From positions 267,641 to 315,976 of the forward strand of contig CP070634.1 in assembly GCA_020356105.1 (NCBI GenBank): a DNA stretch of 48,336 nt, written 5' to 3'. Positions within the stretch are counted from its first letter, which is position 1; each line of letters begins with the position of its first letter. A program made the translations under genes and the position numbers. This DNA is from Rhodospirillales bacterium. Lineage in GTDB: Bacteria > Pseudomonadota > Alphaproteobacteria > UBA8366 > JADFVY01. Positions 1 through 7,703 of this stretch are shown piece by piece. Under the pieces are notes generated by a model. That model worked only from the letters and a program-made list of their open reading frames with translations, did no database searches and had not been told where the DNA came from.

Positions 1-885
1 CAGGTCGAGCAGCTGGCCGACATGCATGTCGTGCTCGACCATGCCGTCGTGATACTCGTTGCCGCTTGGCCCGGAGATGCCCGTATGCTCGTCCTTCACA
101 TGGGTGCGGAAGTGCATGCGCGTGCCGTTCCACCACACGAACCACGGCGTGCCGGCTTCGTTCTGGCGCTTGATGAAGTCGATGGCAGAGGCGACGGTCT
201 CGTCGTCCACCGTCTCCATGCGCTTCTTGGTCAGCGGGCCGGTATCCTCGATCCTCTGGGTGCCGTCCGCATTGGCGTAGGTGCGCATCACGCCGCGCGG
301 ACCGAATTGCTCGATGAAGGTCTTGCCGTTTGCGAGCACCATGTCTTTCGGGTAATCGCGGTTCTCCGGCTCCTCCTCGGCGTTCAGATGGTAGAGGTTG
401 CCGAAGAACTCATCGAAGCCGTGCATCGTCGGCAGATGCTCGTCGCGGTCGCCCTGGTGGTTCTTGCCGAACTGGCCGGTGGCATAGCCCTGGCTCTTCA
501 TGACCGTGGCGATGGTAACGTCCGTCTTCTGCCAGCCCTGCGCCGCGCCCGGCAGGCCGACCTTGGTCATGCCCGTGCGGACCGGCACGTTGCCGCCGAG
601 GAACGCGGCGCGCCCGGCGGTGCAGCTCTGCTGCGCGTAGTAGTCGGTGAAGGCCAGACCCTCGGCGGCGATACGGTCGATATTCGGCGTCCGGTAGCCC
701 ATCATGCCGAGATTGCGGTGGCTGATGTTCCAGGTGCCGATATCGTCACCCCAGATCACGAGGATGTTCGGCTTGTCCGTTTGCGCCGTGGCGGCCCCGG
801 CCGCCAGGATCCCGGCGAATGCGATTGCCAGTGTGACGACCGCGAGCCTCCCGCCTGCGCCCGACCGCTCAGGATTAACCCTCAT
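1..885 (-). CDS. Arylsulfatase-family sulfatase, partial (3' end outside window)
   Basis: Only the first 295 codons are present; the frame stays open to base 1. Translation shows a signal peptide (hydrophobic residues about 14-33, likely cleavage after ATA at 32-34), so the enzyme is probably exported to the periplasm. The alkaline-phosphatase/sulfatase fold is recognised from the N-terminal metal-binding GDD (46-48), the catalytic Cys88 in CTAGR (88-92), expected to be converted to formylglycine, and the GKNH motif (140-143). The motif has Ala where the usual CxPxR has Pro, which bears on the maturation enzyme. Start ATG at 885-883 has GGAGA 6 bases upstream. Family role: hydrolysis of sulfate esters; the substrate cannot be read from sequence. 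It stands apart from the ribosomal block, in the opposite orientation. Confidence 0.88.
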   Translation of the reverse strand, partial: MRVNPERSGAGGRLAVVTLAIAFAGILAAGAATAQTDKPNILVIWGDDIGTWNISHRNLGMMGYRTPNIDRIAAEGLAFTDYYAQQSCTAGRAAFLGGNVPVRTGMTKVGLPGAAQGWQKTDVTIATVMKSQGYATGQFGKNHQGDRDEHLPTMHGFDEFFGNLYHLNAEEEPENRDYPKDMVLANGKTFIEQFGPRGVMRTYANADGTQRIEDTGPLTKKRMETVDDETVASAIDFIKRQNEAGTPWFVWWNGTRMHFRTHVKDEHTGISGPSGNEYHDGMVEHDMHVGQLLDL

Positions 886-1043
886 ATTGATCTCCAGAGA
901 TTGTGTGATTGCCTGTTGTGACGACGTCCCGCCAGATACGTAGTGCGATGAAGGTAACCCGTCCACAGGAATAGTCACCGGCCGCCAGGAATGACTGCGC
1001 GGAATGCCCCGGCCAATCCGCTGTTGCCCGAATCTCGGACCGG

Positions 1044-1065
1044 GCCCGGGGCCGACGCCCCGGGC
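1044..1065 (-). terminator. Strong GC hairpin downstream of the zinc-ribbon gene
   Basis: Perfect 9-bp inverted repeat (GCCCGGGGC, 1044-1052, with GCCCCGGGC, 1057-1065) around a CGAC loop, 31 bases past the stop codon of the minus-strand zinc-ribbon gene. There is no T-run after the stem on the minus strand, so it is terminator-like rather than a textbook intrinsic terminator. It also separates that gene from the sulfatase further downstream. Confidence 0.5.
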
Positions 1066-1095
1066 TGCGTTGCGCCAAGGATCCGGCGGGAGCCG

Positions 1096-1290
1096 TCAGG
1101 CGATGGTGCAGCTCATGTCCTGGCCGCAGCACATCGGCGACTTGATCTTGCCGTGGTCGTTGGGGCAGCGGGAGATCTGCACTTCCGAGCCGTTGTCCAG
1201 CGTCAAGGTGTCATTGACCAGCGGTGCGTCGCATTTGCCGCAGGTCGCATTGACGCTCATACCGCATTTCTCGCATTCATATGTCGCCAT
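1096..1290 (-). CDS. Small zinc-ribbon protein (64 aa)
   Basis: A 64-residue protein with eight cysteines: CxxC pairs at 6/9 and 17/20, then Cys42, Cys54, Cys55 and Cys61. The pattern suggests two metal knuckles binding zinc (or iron, as in rubredoxin-like folds); the end MCCGQDMSC recalls the CCG motif of desulfoferrodoxin-type domains. No catalytic domain, signal peptide or membrane segment is seen. Function is unknown; small proteins of this kind are common in alphaproteobacteria. The start ATG at 1290-1288 begins [10 protein letters not shown] and follows a weak AGGGAC. It has its own promoter (1331-1360) and a hairpin after the stop, so it is probably a single-gene unit, divergent from rpsB. 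Confidence 0.8.
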   Translation of the reverse strand: MATYECEKCGMSVNATCGKCDAPLVNDTLTLDNGSEVQISRCPNDHGKIKSPMCCGQDMSCTIA

Positions 1291-1330
1291 CTTAAGTGTC
1301 CCTGTCGTTGTGTGGGCCGAGCCGAGATCG

Positions 1331-1360
1331 ACTATATCAACCGTCGCCGCGCCTGTTCAA
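1331..1360 (-). promoter_or_regulatory. Candidate sigma-70 promoter for the zinc-ribbon gene
   Basis: On the minus strand TTGAAC (1360-1355) and TATAGT (1336-1331) are separated by 18 bases, about 40 bases before the ATG at 1290. Both hexamers are close to consensus. Found by reading only. Confidence 0.5.
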
Positions 1361-1397
1361 GCACGCCCCGATCACGCCGTTTGCCGGCCGAATCCCC

Positions 1398-1426
1398 TTG
1401 CATTCGGCGGCCGGGCCCGGTATATC
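1398..1426 (+). promoter_or_regulatory. Candidate sigma-70 promoter for the rpsB operon
   Basis: TTGCAT (1398-1403) and TATATC (1421-1426) with a 17-base spacer, predicting transcription from about 1433 and a leader of roughly 130 bases before rpsB. It lies back to back with the zinc-ribbon promoter. Confidence 0.5.
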
Positions 1427-1428
1427 CC

Positions 1429-1483
1429 GCGCCACGCACCCCGGCGGGTGCGTTATTTCACACGCGGGTTATTCGGGTGGCGC
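1429..1483 (+). promoter_or_regulatory. Structured 5' leader of rpsB
   Basis: A 7-bp hairpin (CGCACCC 1435-1441, loop CGGC, GGGTGCG 1446-1452) lies inside a longer inverted repeat (GCGCCAC 1429-1435 with GTGGCGC 1477-1483); the two share base 1435, so the full outer arm and the inner hairpin cannot both form. Known: in E. coli S2 represses rpsB-tsf through the rpsB leader. That this leader does the same is inference; no alignment to that leader was possible here. Confidence 0.35.
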
Positions 1484-1563
1484 GCAAATTCGCGTCGGCT
1501 CGGTCCGGTGCCGGGACGATCCGGCCAGACCCGCGGCGGCCAACCGGAGAAGGATTGACAGTC

Positions 1564-2601
1564 ATGGCGACTCCCAGTTTCACCATGCGCCAGCTGCTCG
1601 AGGCAGGTGTGCATTTCGGCCATTCGACGCGGCGCTGGAACCCGAAGATGGAGACCTTCATCTTCGGCGCCCGAAACGGCGTACACATCATCGATTTGGA
1701 ACAGACGGTGCCGATGCTGCACCGGGCGCTGGAAGCGGTGCGCAATGTCACCGCCGGTGGCGGCCGGGTGCTGTTCGTCGGCACCAAGCGGCAGGCCAGC
1801 GAGGTCGTGGCCGACGCCGCGCAGCGTTGCGGCCAGTATTATGTCAACCACCGCTGGCTCGGCGGCATGCTGACCAACTGGAAGACCATCTCCAACTCGA
1901 TCAAGCGGCTGCGCGATCTGGAAAAGCAGCTCGAGGGGGAGACCCACGGCCTGACCAAGAAGGAGTTGCTTCGCCTGACCCGCGAGCGCGACAAGTTGGA
2001 ACGGGCGTTGGGCGGCATCAAGGAAATGGGAGCGTTGCCCGACGTGCTGTTCGTCGTCGATACCAACAAGGAGGCGATTGCGGTCAAGGAGGCCAACAAG
2101 CTCAACATTCCGGTGGTTGCGGTGCTCGACAGCAACAGCGATCCGGAAGGCGTGAGCTTTCCCGTGCCCGGGAATGATGATGCGATGCGCGCGATAACCC
2201 TGTATTGCGAGCTGATGCGCGACGCCGTGCTCGACGGGCTGCAGGAAGAGATGATGAAGACCTCGGCCGATGCAGGCACGGCGGTCGAGGCGCCGGTCGA
2301 GGCGTTGCCGGCCGAGGAGATGCCGGCGGCGGCCGACGCGCCGGTCGAGGCGCCGACGCAGGACGCGCCTGCGGCCGCGGAAGCCGGGGAGCCGGCCGGA
2401 GAAACACCGGCGGCGACCGAGCCGGTCGAGGAAGCGGCCGCCGAGCCGACGGAAGAGGCGCCGGCGGACGCCCCGGCAGCCGCCGCGCCGGCGCCGGAGG
2501 AATCGGCTCCGGATGCCCCGGCGGCAAGCGACGAACCGAGTCCCAAAACCAAGCCGGCCCCCGCACCGGCGCCCGAGGCGGAGAACGCCGACAGCGCATA
2601 G
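1564..2601 (+). CDS. rpsB: 30S ribosomal protein S2 (uS2) with long acidic C-terminal tail
   Basis: S2 binds the 30S subunit at the head-body junction with S1 and is needed for initiation. The N-terminal ~230 residues match the family throughout ([20 protein letters not shown] at 8-27, [25 protein letters not shown]). The start is ATG 1564, with GGAGAAGG at 1546-1553; the frame is open much further upstream but that part is not S2-like. The protein is 345 residues against about 240-260 in most bacteria: residues about 230-345 are a low-complexity Ala/Glu/Pro tail with repeated APVEA-like units. Such tails occur on S2 in some alphaproteobacteria; their role is unclear. First gene of a long plus-strand run; tsf follows after 102 bases. 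Confidence 0.97.
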   Translation: MATPSFTMRQLLEAGVHFGHSTRRWNPKMETFIFGARNGVHIIDLEQTVPMLHRALEAVRNVTAGGGRVLFVGTKRQASEVVADAAQRCGQYYVNHRWLGGMLTNWKTISNSIKRLRDLEKQLEGETHGLTKKELLRLTRERDKLERALGGIKEMGALPDVLFVVDTNKEAIAVKEANKLNIPVVAVLDSNSDPEGVSFPVPGNDDAMRAITLYCELMRDAVLDGLQEEMMKTSADAGTAVEAPVEALPAEEMPAAADAPVEAPTQDAPAAAEAGEPAGETPAATEPVEEAAAEPTEEAPADAPAAAAPAPEESAPDAPAASDEPSPKTKPAPAPAPEAENADSA

Positions 2602-2621
2602 GGTCCGCATCGGGCGCGCCG

Positions 2622-2634
2622 CCGCCTTCGGCGG
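2622..2634 (+). other. Short hairpin in the rpsB-tsf gap
   Basis: CCGCC-TTC-GGCGG (2622-2634) in the 102-base rpsB-tsf gap. No T-run follows, so it may trim transcript levels or protect mRNA ends rather than terminate. Nothing else recognisable is in the gap. Confidence 0.3.
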
Positions 2635-2703
2635 TTGGTCGGCGGATGTGCCGATGCGTGCTCGGGCATCACCGTAACCGTTCGTATCAAGGGGAATTGA
2701 GGA

Positions 2704-3600
2704 ATGGCCGAAATCACGGCTGCGCTGGTCAAGCAACTACGCGAGAAGACCGGCGCCGGTATGATGGATTGCAAGAAGGCGCTGCAGGAAAGCGGAGGCG
2801 ATCTGGACGCGGCGGAGGACTGGCTTCGGACCAAGGGCCTGTCCGCCGCGGCAAAGAAATCGGGACGCACCGCGTCGGAAGGCCTGGTCGGCCAGCTCGT
2901 CGAAGGCGAATGCGGCGTCGTCGTCGAGATCAATTCCGAGACGGATTTCGTCGCCCGCAACGAGACCTTCCAGGCATTCGTGCGCGATGTCACGCAGGTG
3001 GCGCTGACCGTCGGCGGCGACCTGGAGAAGCTGAAGGCGGCCGATTACCCGGATGGCGGCCGCACCGTCGGCGACGAACTGACCAACATGATCGCGACGA
3101 TCGGCGAGAACATGGCCTTGCGCCGCGCCGCGGGCCTGTGCGCCGAGAACGGCGTCGTGGTCGGCTACATCCACAACAAGCTGGCCGACGGGTTGGGCAA
3201 GATCGGCGTTCTCGTGGCCCTCGAATCGACCGGCGACAAGAGCAAGATTGCGGCCCTCGGCCGGCAGATCGCCATGCATGTCGCGGCGGCGCGGCCGCAA
3301 TGGCTCGCCGTCTCCGATGTCGATCCGGCTGCGCTTGAGCGCGAACGCCACGTGCTGAGCGAACAGGCCCGCGACTCGGGCAAGCCGGAGGAGATTATCG
3401 CGAAGATGGTTGAGGGCCGTCTGCGCAAGTTCTATGAAGACACGGTGCTGCTCGAGCAGATCTTCGTCGTCGACAATGAAACCCGTATCGCGAAGGTGCT
3501 CGACAACGCCGCCGCGGATGCCGGCGCTCCGGTGACCATCAGCGGCTTCGTGCGCTTCGAGTTGGGCGAGGGGGTCGAGAGGGCGGCCGAAGAGAGTTAG
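2704..3600 (+). CDS. tsf: Translation elongation factor Ts
   Basis: EF-Ts exchanges GDP for GTP on EF-Tu. The 298-residue protein has the N-terminal UBA-like domain (about 1-45, with [11 protein letters not shown] at 18-27) and the EF-Tu contact motif TDFVARN (80-86), followed by two core subdomains. Length is typical. The start ATG follows GAGG. It is second in the conserved order rpsB-tsf-pyrH-frr, and is probably cotranscribed with rpsB. Confidence 0.98.
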   Translation: MAEITAALVKQLREKTGAGMMDCKKALQESGGDLDAAEDWLRTKGLSAAAKKSGRTASEGLVGQLVEGECGVVVEINSETDFVARNETFQAFVRDVTQVALTVGGDLEKLKAADYPDGGRTVGDELTNMIATIGENMALRRAAGLCAENGVVVGYIHNKLADGLGKIGVLVALESTGDKSKIAALGRQIAMHVAAARPQWLAVSDVDPAALERERHVLSEQARDSGKPEEIIAKMVEGRLRKFYEDTVLLEQIFVVDNETRIAKVLDNAAADAGAPVTISGFVRFELGEGVERAAEES

Positions 3601-3625
3601 GTCGCGCCACGCGGGAAGGGGGGAC

Positions 3626-4357
3626 ATGCCCGAAGACGCCAAACCGGCCTATCGCCGCGTGCTTCTGAAACTGTCCGGTGAAGCCCTCATGGGGGCGCAA
3701 CCCTACGGCCTGGAGGCGATGACCCTCAAGCGCATCGCGTCGGAGGTCAAGACGGTGCACGAGCTTGGCGTCCAGCTTTGTATGGTCATCGGCGGCGGCA
3801 ACATCTTCCGCGGCGTGTCCGGGGCGGCCGAGGGCATGGACCGGGTCAGCGCCGATTACATGGGCATGCTGGCAACGGTGATCAACGCGCTGGCGATGCA
3901 GAGCGCGCTTGAGGTCCAAGGCGTGCATACCCGCGTCCTGTCCGCGATCCCGATGCAGACGGTGTGCGAGCCGTATATCCGCCGCCGGGCCGTTCGCCAT
4001 ATGGAAAAGGGACGAATCGTCATCTTTGCGGCCGGTACGGGCAATCCGTCGTTTACCACCGACACCGCGGCGGCGCTGCGCGCGTTCGAGATGAACTGCG
4101 ATGTCATCATGAAGGCGACCAAGGTCGACGGGGTCTACAGTGCGGATCCGATGACCGACCCGACGGCGGAACGGTTCGATCGACTCACCTACCGCGAGGT
4201 GCTGGACCGCGAACTCAAAGTGATGGACGCCACCGCAATCGCACATGCGCGCGAAAACGGCATTCCGATTCTGGTCTTTTCGTTACACAATGCGGGTGCG
4301 CTGGTCGACGCCGCGCGGGGGCAAGGAGACTTTACTGTCATCAGCGACAATGGGTGA
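3626..4357 (+). CDS. pyrH: Uridylate kinase
   Basis: Phosphorylates UMP to UDP with ATP in the cytoplasm, feeding RNA, DNA and UDP-sugar synthesis. The 243-residue protein has the amino-acid-kinase fold signatures [10 protein letters not shown] (14-23) and GGGNIFRG, and [11 protein letters not shown] for nucleotide binding near residue 170. Bacterial PyrH is usually hexameric and allosterically controlled by GTP and UTP. Start ATG has GGAAGGGGGG just upstream; it lies 25 bases after tsf and 3 before frr. Confidence 0.98.
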   Translation: MPEDAKPAYRRVLLKLSGEALMGAQPYGLEAMTLKRIASEVKTVHELGVQLCMVIGGGNIFRGVSGAAEGMDRVSADYMGMLATVINALAMQSALEVQGVHTRVLSAIPMQTVCEPYIRRRAVRHMEKGRIVIFAAGTGNPSFTTDTAAALRAFEMNCDVIMKATKVDGVYSADPMTDPTAERFDRLTYREVLDRELKVMDATAIAHARENGIPILVFSLHNAGALVDAARGQGDFTVISDNG

Positions 4358-4360
4358 GAC

Positions 4361-4918
4361 ATGACGGATATCGACATGGCCGACATCCGCAGGCGCATGG
4401 ACGGAGCTCTGAGTGCGCTCAAGCGGGAATTCGCGGGGCTGAGGACCGGCCGGGCCTCGACCGCGCTCCTCGAGCCGCTGGTCGCCGATGCCTATGGCGC
4501 GAAGATGCCGCTCAGCCAGTTGGGCAATATCGGTGTGCCGGAGCCCCGGCTGCTGACCGTGCAGGTCTGGGATAACGCCAATGTCAAGGCGGTGGAGCGC
4601 GCAATTCGCGAGTCGGATCTCGGATTGAACCCGCAGACCGAGGGTACGCTGATCCGGGTGCCGATTCCCGATCTCAACGAGGAACGGCGGCAGGAGCTGG
4701 TGAAGGTCGCAGGACGTTACGCCGAACAGGCGCGGGTCGCCGTGCGCAATGTCCGGCGAGACGGCATGGATCATCTCAAGAGGATGGAGCGGGAAGGCAC
4801 GATATCGGAGGACGAGCATCACACGATGTCGCAGGAGATCCAGGACATGACCGATGCGCATGTCAAACAGATCGACGAGGCCTTCCATGAGAAGGAACAG
4901 GAAATCATTCAGGTCTGA
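4361..4918 (+). CDS. frr: Ribosome recycling factor
   Basis: RRF splits the post-termination ribosome together with EF-G. The 185-residue length is exactly family size. Recognised from the three-helix-bundle signatures LRTGRAS near residue 28, the [16 protein letters not shown] segment, and the [14 protein letters not shown] helix in the C-terminal third. It begins 3 bases after the pyrH stop, so translational coupling is likely; uppS starts 4 bases after its stop. Confidence 0.98.
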   Translation: MTDIDMADIRRRMDGALSALKREFAGLRTGRASTALLEPLVADAYGAKMPLSQLGNIGVPEPRLLTVQVWDNANVKAVERAIRESDLGLNPQTEGTLIRVPIPDLNEERRQELVKVAGRYAEQARVAVRNVRRDGMDHLKRMEREGTISEDEHHTMSQEIQDMTDAHVKQIDEAFHEKEQEIIQV

Positions 4919-4922
4919 TTGA

Positions 4923-5666
4923 ATGGACGCCCTGCGCGCATCGGAAATCGGTCCGCCGCCGGCGCCCGCCCATGTCGCCATCATCATGGATGGCAACGGG
5001 CGCTGGGCGCAATCACGTGGCTTACCGCGGATTGCCGGCCACAAGAGGGGAGCCGAATCGGTCCGCCGCGCGGTGAGGGCGGCGGCGGAGTTGGGCGTGT
5101 CGTACCTGACCTTGTTCGGATTCTCCTCGGAGAACTGGAACCGTCCGGAGGGCGAGGTCGGGGAGCTGATGGAGCTCTTGCGGCTGTATCTGGAATCGGA
5201 GATCGACGCGCTCGACGAACACGGTGTGCGGCTGCGGGTGATCGGCGACCGCTCGCGCTTCGGTTCGAGCATCGTCGGGCTGATCGACCGCGCGGAAACG
5301 CGGACAGCGGGGAACAGCCGGATCACCGTGATCCTGGCACTGAGTTATGGTGGGCGTCAGGAGATCGTCCAGGCGGTCCGGCGGCTGGCAACCCGGGCGG
5401 CCGAAGGCCTTCTCGATCCCCGGGCGATCGACGAGGCGACCTTCACCGACGCGCTTGAAACCGCGGGCATACCGGATCCGGACCTGTTGATCCGCACGAG
5501 CGGCGAACTGCGCATCAGCAATTTCCTGCTCTGGCAGCTGGCCTACACCGAGCTCGTTTTCACCGACGTTCTGTGGCCCGATTTCTGCGAGGAAGAACTG
5601 GTCGCGGCAATCGCCGCATACAATAGGCGTGAACGACGCTATGGTGCCTCCGTCGGCCCAAGGTAA
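4923..5666 (+). CDS. uppS: Undecaprenyl diphosphate synthase (cis-prenyltransferase)
   Basis: Condenses farnesyl diphosphate with isopentenyl diphosphates to make the C55 lipid carrier for peptidoglycan and O-antigen units. The 247-residue protein opens with the signature HVAIIMDGNGRWA (17-29); Asp23 is the Mg-binding catalytic residue. FGFSSENWNRP and the C-terminal RTSGELRISNFLLWQ (basic and aromatic substrate-binding residues) confirm the family. Start ATG 4923, 4 bases after frr. Its 3' end overlaps the likely start of cdsA by up to 38 bases. Confidence 0.97.
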   Translation: MDALRASEIGPPPAPAHVAIIMDGNGRWAQSRGLPRIAGHKRGAESVRRAVRAAAELGVSYLTLFGFSSENWNRPEGEVGELMELLRLYLESEIDALDEHGVRLRVIGDRSRFGSSIVGLIDRAETRTAGNSRITVILALSYGGRQEIVQAVRRLATRAAEGLLDPRAIDEATFTDALETAGIPDPDLLIRTSGELRISNFLLWQLAYTELVFTDVLWPDFCEEELVAAIAAYNRRERRYGASVGPR

Positions 5667-6447
5667 GCCGGGCGCGATCACCCAGCGGATCGTTTCGGCT
5701 GTGATCATGCTGCCGCTGGCGGCCGCCACGGTGTGGGCTGGCGGGTGGGTATTTGCGCTGCTGATTTCGGTCGCCGCCGCGTTGATGTACCTGGAATGGC
5801 AGGCCCTTTGCGGCGAAAAGGGCAGTTTGGCGTATGGGCTGGCCGCGATGTGTGCAGCGGCCACCCTGGTCTCGGTTTTGCCCGGTCCCTGGGCGGCCGT
5901 CGTCGCCGGCGTCTCGATCGGAATTGCAGGGGGTACCGGCGGCCATCGCGCCTTTCGCGCCGCGGGGTTCGCGTATATCGTGCTCGCCTGCATTAGCCTG
6001 GTGTGGCTGCGCCGGCTCGATCCGTCGGGATTGGAGGTCGTGGTCTGGCTGGGCGCGGTGGTGGTGATGACCGATACCTGCGCCTATTTTACCGGCAAGA
6101 CCGTTGGCGGCCCCAAACTGGCGCCGAAGATCAGCCCGAAGAAGACCTGGTCGGGGTTGCTAGGCGGTATGGCGGGGGCGGCGGTGGCCAGCGGCGCGGT
6201 CGGGGTATTTACGAACAGTCCGTACATTATTGCGCTGGTGATCATCGGCGCGATATTCGCGGTGATCGCTCAGCTGGGCGATCTTCTCGTTTCGCGCGCC
6301 AAACGCGCATTCGGTGTCAAGGATTCGGGCAATCTCATTCCCGGTCATGGCGGGGTTCTCGATCGCCTCGACGGGTTCCTCTCGGCGTCGCTCGCGCTCG
6401 CCGTACTGGTCTTGCTGGGCAGCGGGGGGCCGGTGGCATGGCAGTAA
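5629..6447 (+). CDS. cdsA: Phosphatidate cytidylyltransferase (CDP-diglyceride synthase)
   Basis: Makes CDP-diacylglycerol from phosphatidate and CTP at the inner membrane, the branch point for phospholipids. The protein is mostly hydrophobic with 7-8 predicted membrane segments. KISPKKTWSG (167-176) and the C-terminal family signature from SRAKR to HGGVLDRLDG (about 222-249) identify it. The start is uncertain: GTG 5629 (272 aa) overlaps uppS by 38 bases; ATG 5641 (268 aa) and GTG 5644 are alternatives, and no ribosome site decides clearly. The dxr start overlaps its last 10 bases. Confidence 0.95.
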   Translation: MNDAMVPPSAQGKPGAITQRIVSAVIMLPLAAATVWAGGWVFALLISVAAALMYLEWQALCGEKGSLAYGLAAMCAAATLVSVLPGPWAAVVAGVSIGIAGGTGGHRAFRAAGFAYIVLACISLVWLRRLDPSGLEVVVWLGAVVVMTDTCAYFTGKTVGGPKLAPKISPKKTWSGLLGGMAGAAVASGAVGVFTNSPYIIALVIIGAIFAVIAQLGDLLVSRAKRAFGVKDSGNLIPGHGGVLDRLDGFLSASLALAVLVLLGSGGPVAWQ

Positions 6448-7628
6448 TCCTTCCCGATGCGCAGGCGGCGCCGCGGCGCGTGACGATCCTCGGATCCACC
6501 GGCTCCGTCGGCTGCAACACGATCGATCTCATCGAACGCAACCGCAAGCGTTTCGAGGTGGTCGCGATGACCGCCGGAAACAATGTTGCGCTGCTGGTCG
6601 AGCAGGCCCTGCGCTTGCGGCCAAGGTTCGTGGCGCTGGCCGATCCAGATGGCTACGACGATCTAAAGAGCGGACTGGCTGGTAGCGGAATCGCCGTCGG
6701 CGCCGGCCCCGACGCTCTCGTCGAGGCGGCGGAGCATCCCACGGACTGGATCATGGCGGGGATCGTCGGGGCGGCCGGGCTCGCGCCGACGCTGGCGGCG
6801 ATCCGACGCGGCGGGATCATCGCCTTCGCCAACAAGGAGTGTCTCGTCAGCGCCGGACCGCTGGTGATGAGAGAAGTCGCGAGGAGCGGGGCGACACTGC
6901 TGCCCGTCGATTCGGAGCACAACGCGATCTACCAGGTTTTCGATTTCAACCGACGGCACGCGATCGAGGAGCTGATCCTGACCGCCTCGGGCGGACCGTT
7001 TCGCCTGCTGAGCCGGGCGGCCATGCGGCATGTGACCCCCGCCGAGGCCACCAACCATCCCAATTGGGACATGGGCGACAAGATCTCGATCGATTCCGCG
7101 ACAATGATGAACAAGGGGCTCGAGATCGTGGAGGCCTATCACCTGTTCGGGCTTCCGGAGGACCGCATTTCGGTCCTCGTGCACCCGCAATCGGTGATTC
7201 ACAGCATGGTGCGTTATGTCGACGGGTCGATACTCGCCCAGCTCGGCCAGCCGGATATGCGGACCCCCATCGCGTATGCCCTGGCGTGGCCCGAGCGAAT
7301 GGCGGCGCCGGTTGATCGGCTGGATCTTGCCGAATTGTCGACCCTCAATTTCGAGCATCCCGATCCGGAGAAATTTCCCGCGTTGTCGTTGGCGCGCGAA
7401 GCGCTGCGCGCGGGTGGCACCAAGCCGACCGCGCTCAACGCGGCCAACGAGGAGGCGGTCGCCGGCTTCCTGAAAAACCGGATCGGATTCCTCGACATTG
7501 CGCGAATCGTCGAGCATATACTGTCTGAGATGCCGCATGGCGAGATGGACTCGCTGGAGACCGTCCTCGAGACGGATGCCGAGGCGCGGCGACGTGCGCG
7601 GCGAGAAATTGCCGCAATGGCCGACTGA
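6438..7628 (+). CDS. dxr: 1-deoxy-D-xylulose 5-phosphate reductoisomerase
   Basis: Second step of the MEP isoprenoid pathway: DXP to MEP using NADPH and a divalent metal. The 396-residue protein has the nucleotide-binding GSTGSVG (19-25), the metal-binding LPVDSEHNAI (Asp158, Glu160) and HPQSVIHSM. The ATG at 6438 is chosen because it begins just before these conserved residues and overlaps the cdsA stop; upstream in-frame sequence is cdsA in another frame. The gene sits with uppS, which consumes isoprenoid precursors. Known target of fosmidomycin. Confidence 0.97.
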   Translation: MAVILPDAQAAPRRVTILGSTGSVGCNTIDLIERNRKRFEVVAMTAGNNVALLVEQALRLRPRFVALADPDGYDDLKSGLAGSGIAVGAGPDALVEAAEHPTDWIMAGIVGAAGLAPTLAAIRRGGIIAFANKECLVSAGPLVMREVARSGATLLPVDSEHNAIYQVFDFNRRHAIEELILTASGGPFRLLSRAAMRHVTPAEATNHPNWDMGDKISIDSATMMNKGLEIVEAYHLFGLPEDRISVLVHPQSVIHSMVRYVDGSILAQLGQPDMRTPIAYALAWPERMAAPVDRLDLAELSTLNFEHPDPEKFPALSLAREALRAGGTKPTALNAANEEAVAGFLKNRIGFLDIARIVEHILSEMPHGEMDSLETVLETDAEARRRARREIAAMAD

Positions 7629-7703
7629 ACTTATGCCCCAAGGCGTTAACGCGCCAATAATGGTTTGGCCGGATACTCGTGAAACGCCGGCTGGAAAGGT
7701 GAT

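Noticed and set aside
991-1563. Upstream extension of rpsB by 191 codons
   Set aside because: S2 similarity starts exactly at ATG 1564, which has a strong ribosome site; the upstream part holds promoters and the antisense zinc-ribbon gene.
2205-3338. 377-codon plus-strand frame across rpsB and tsf
   Set aside because: Arg/Gly-rich frameshifted reading of rpsB and tsf.
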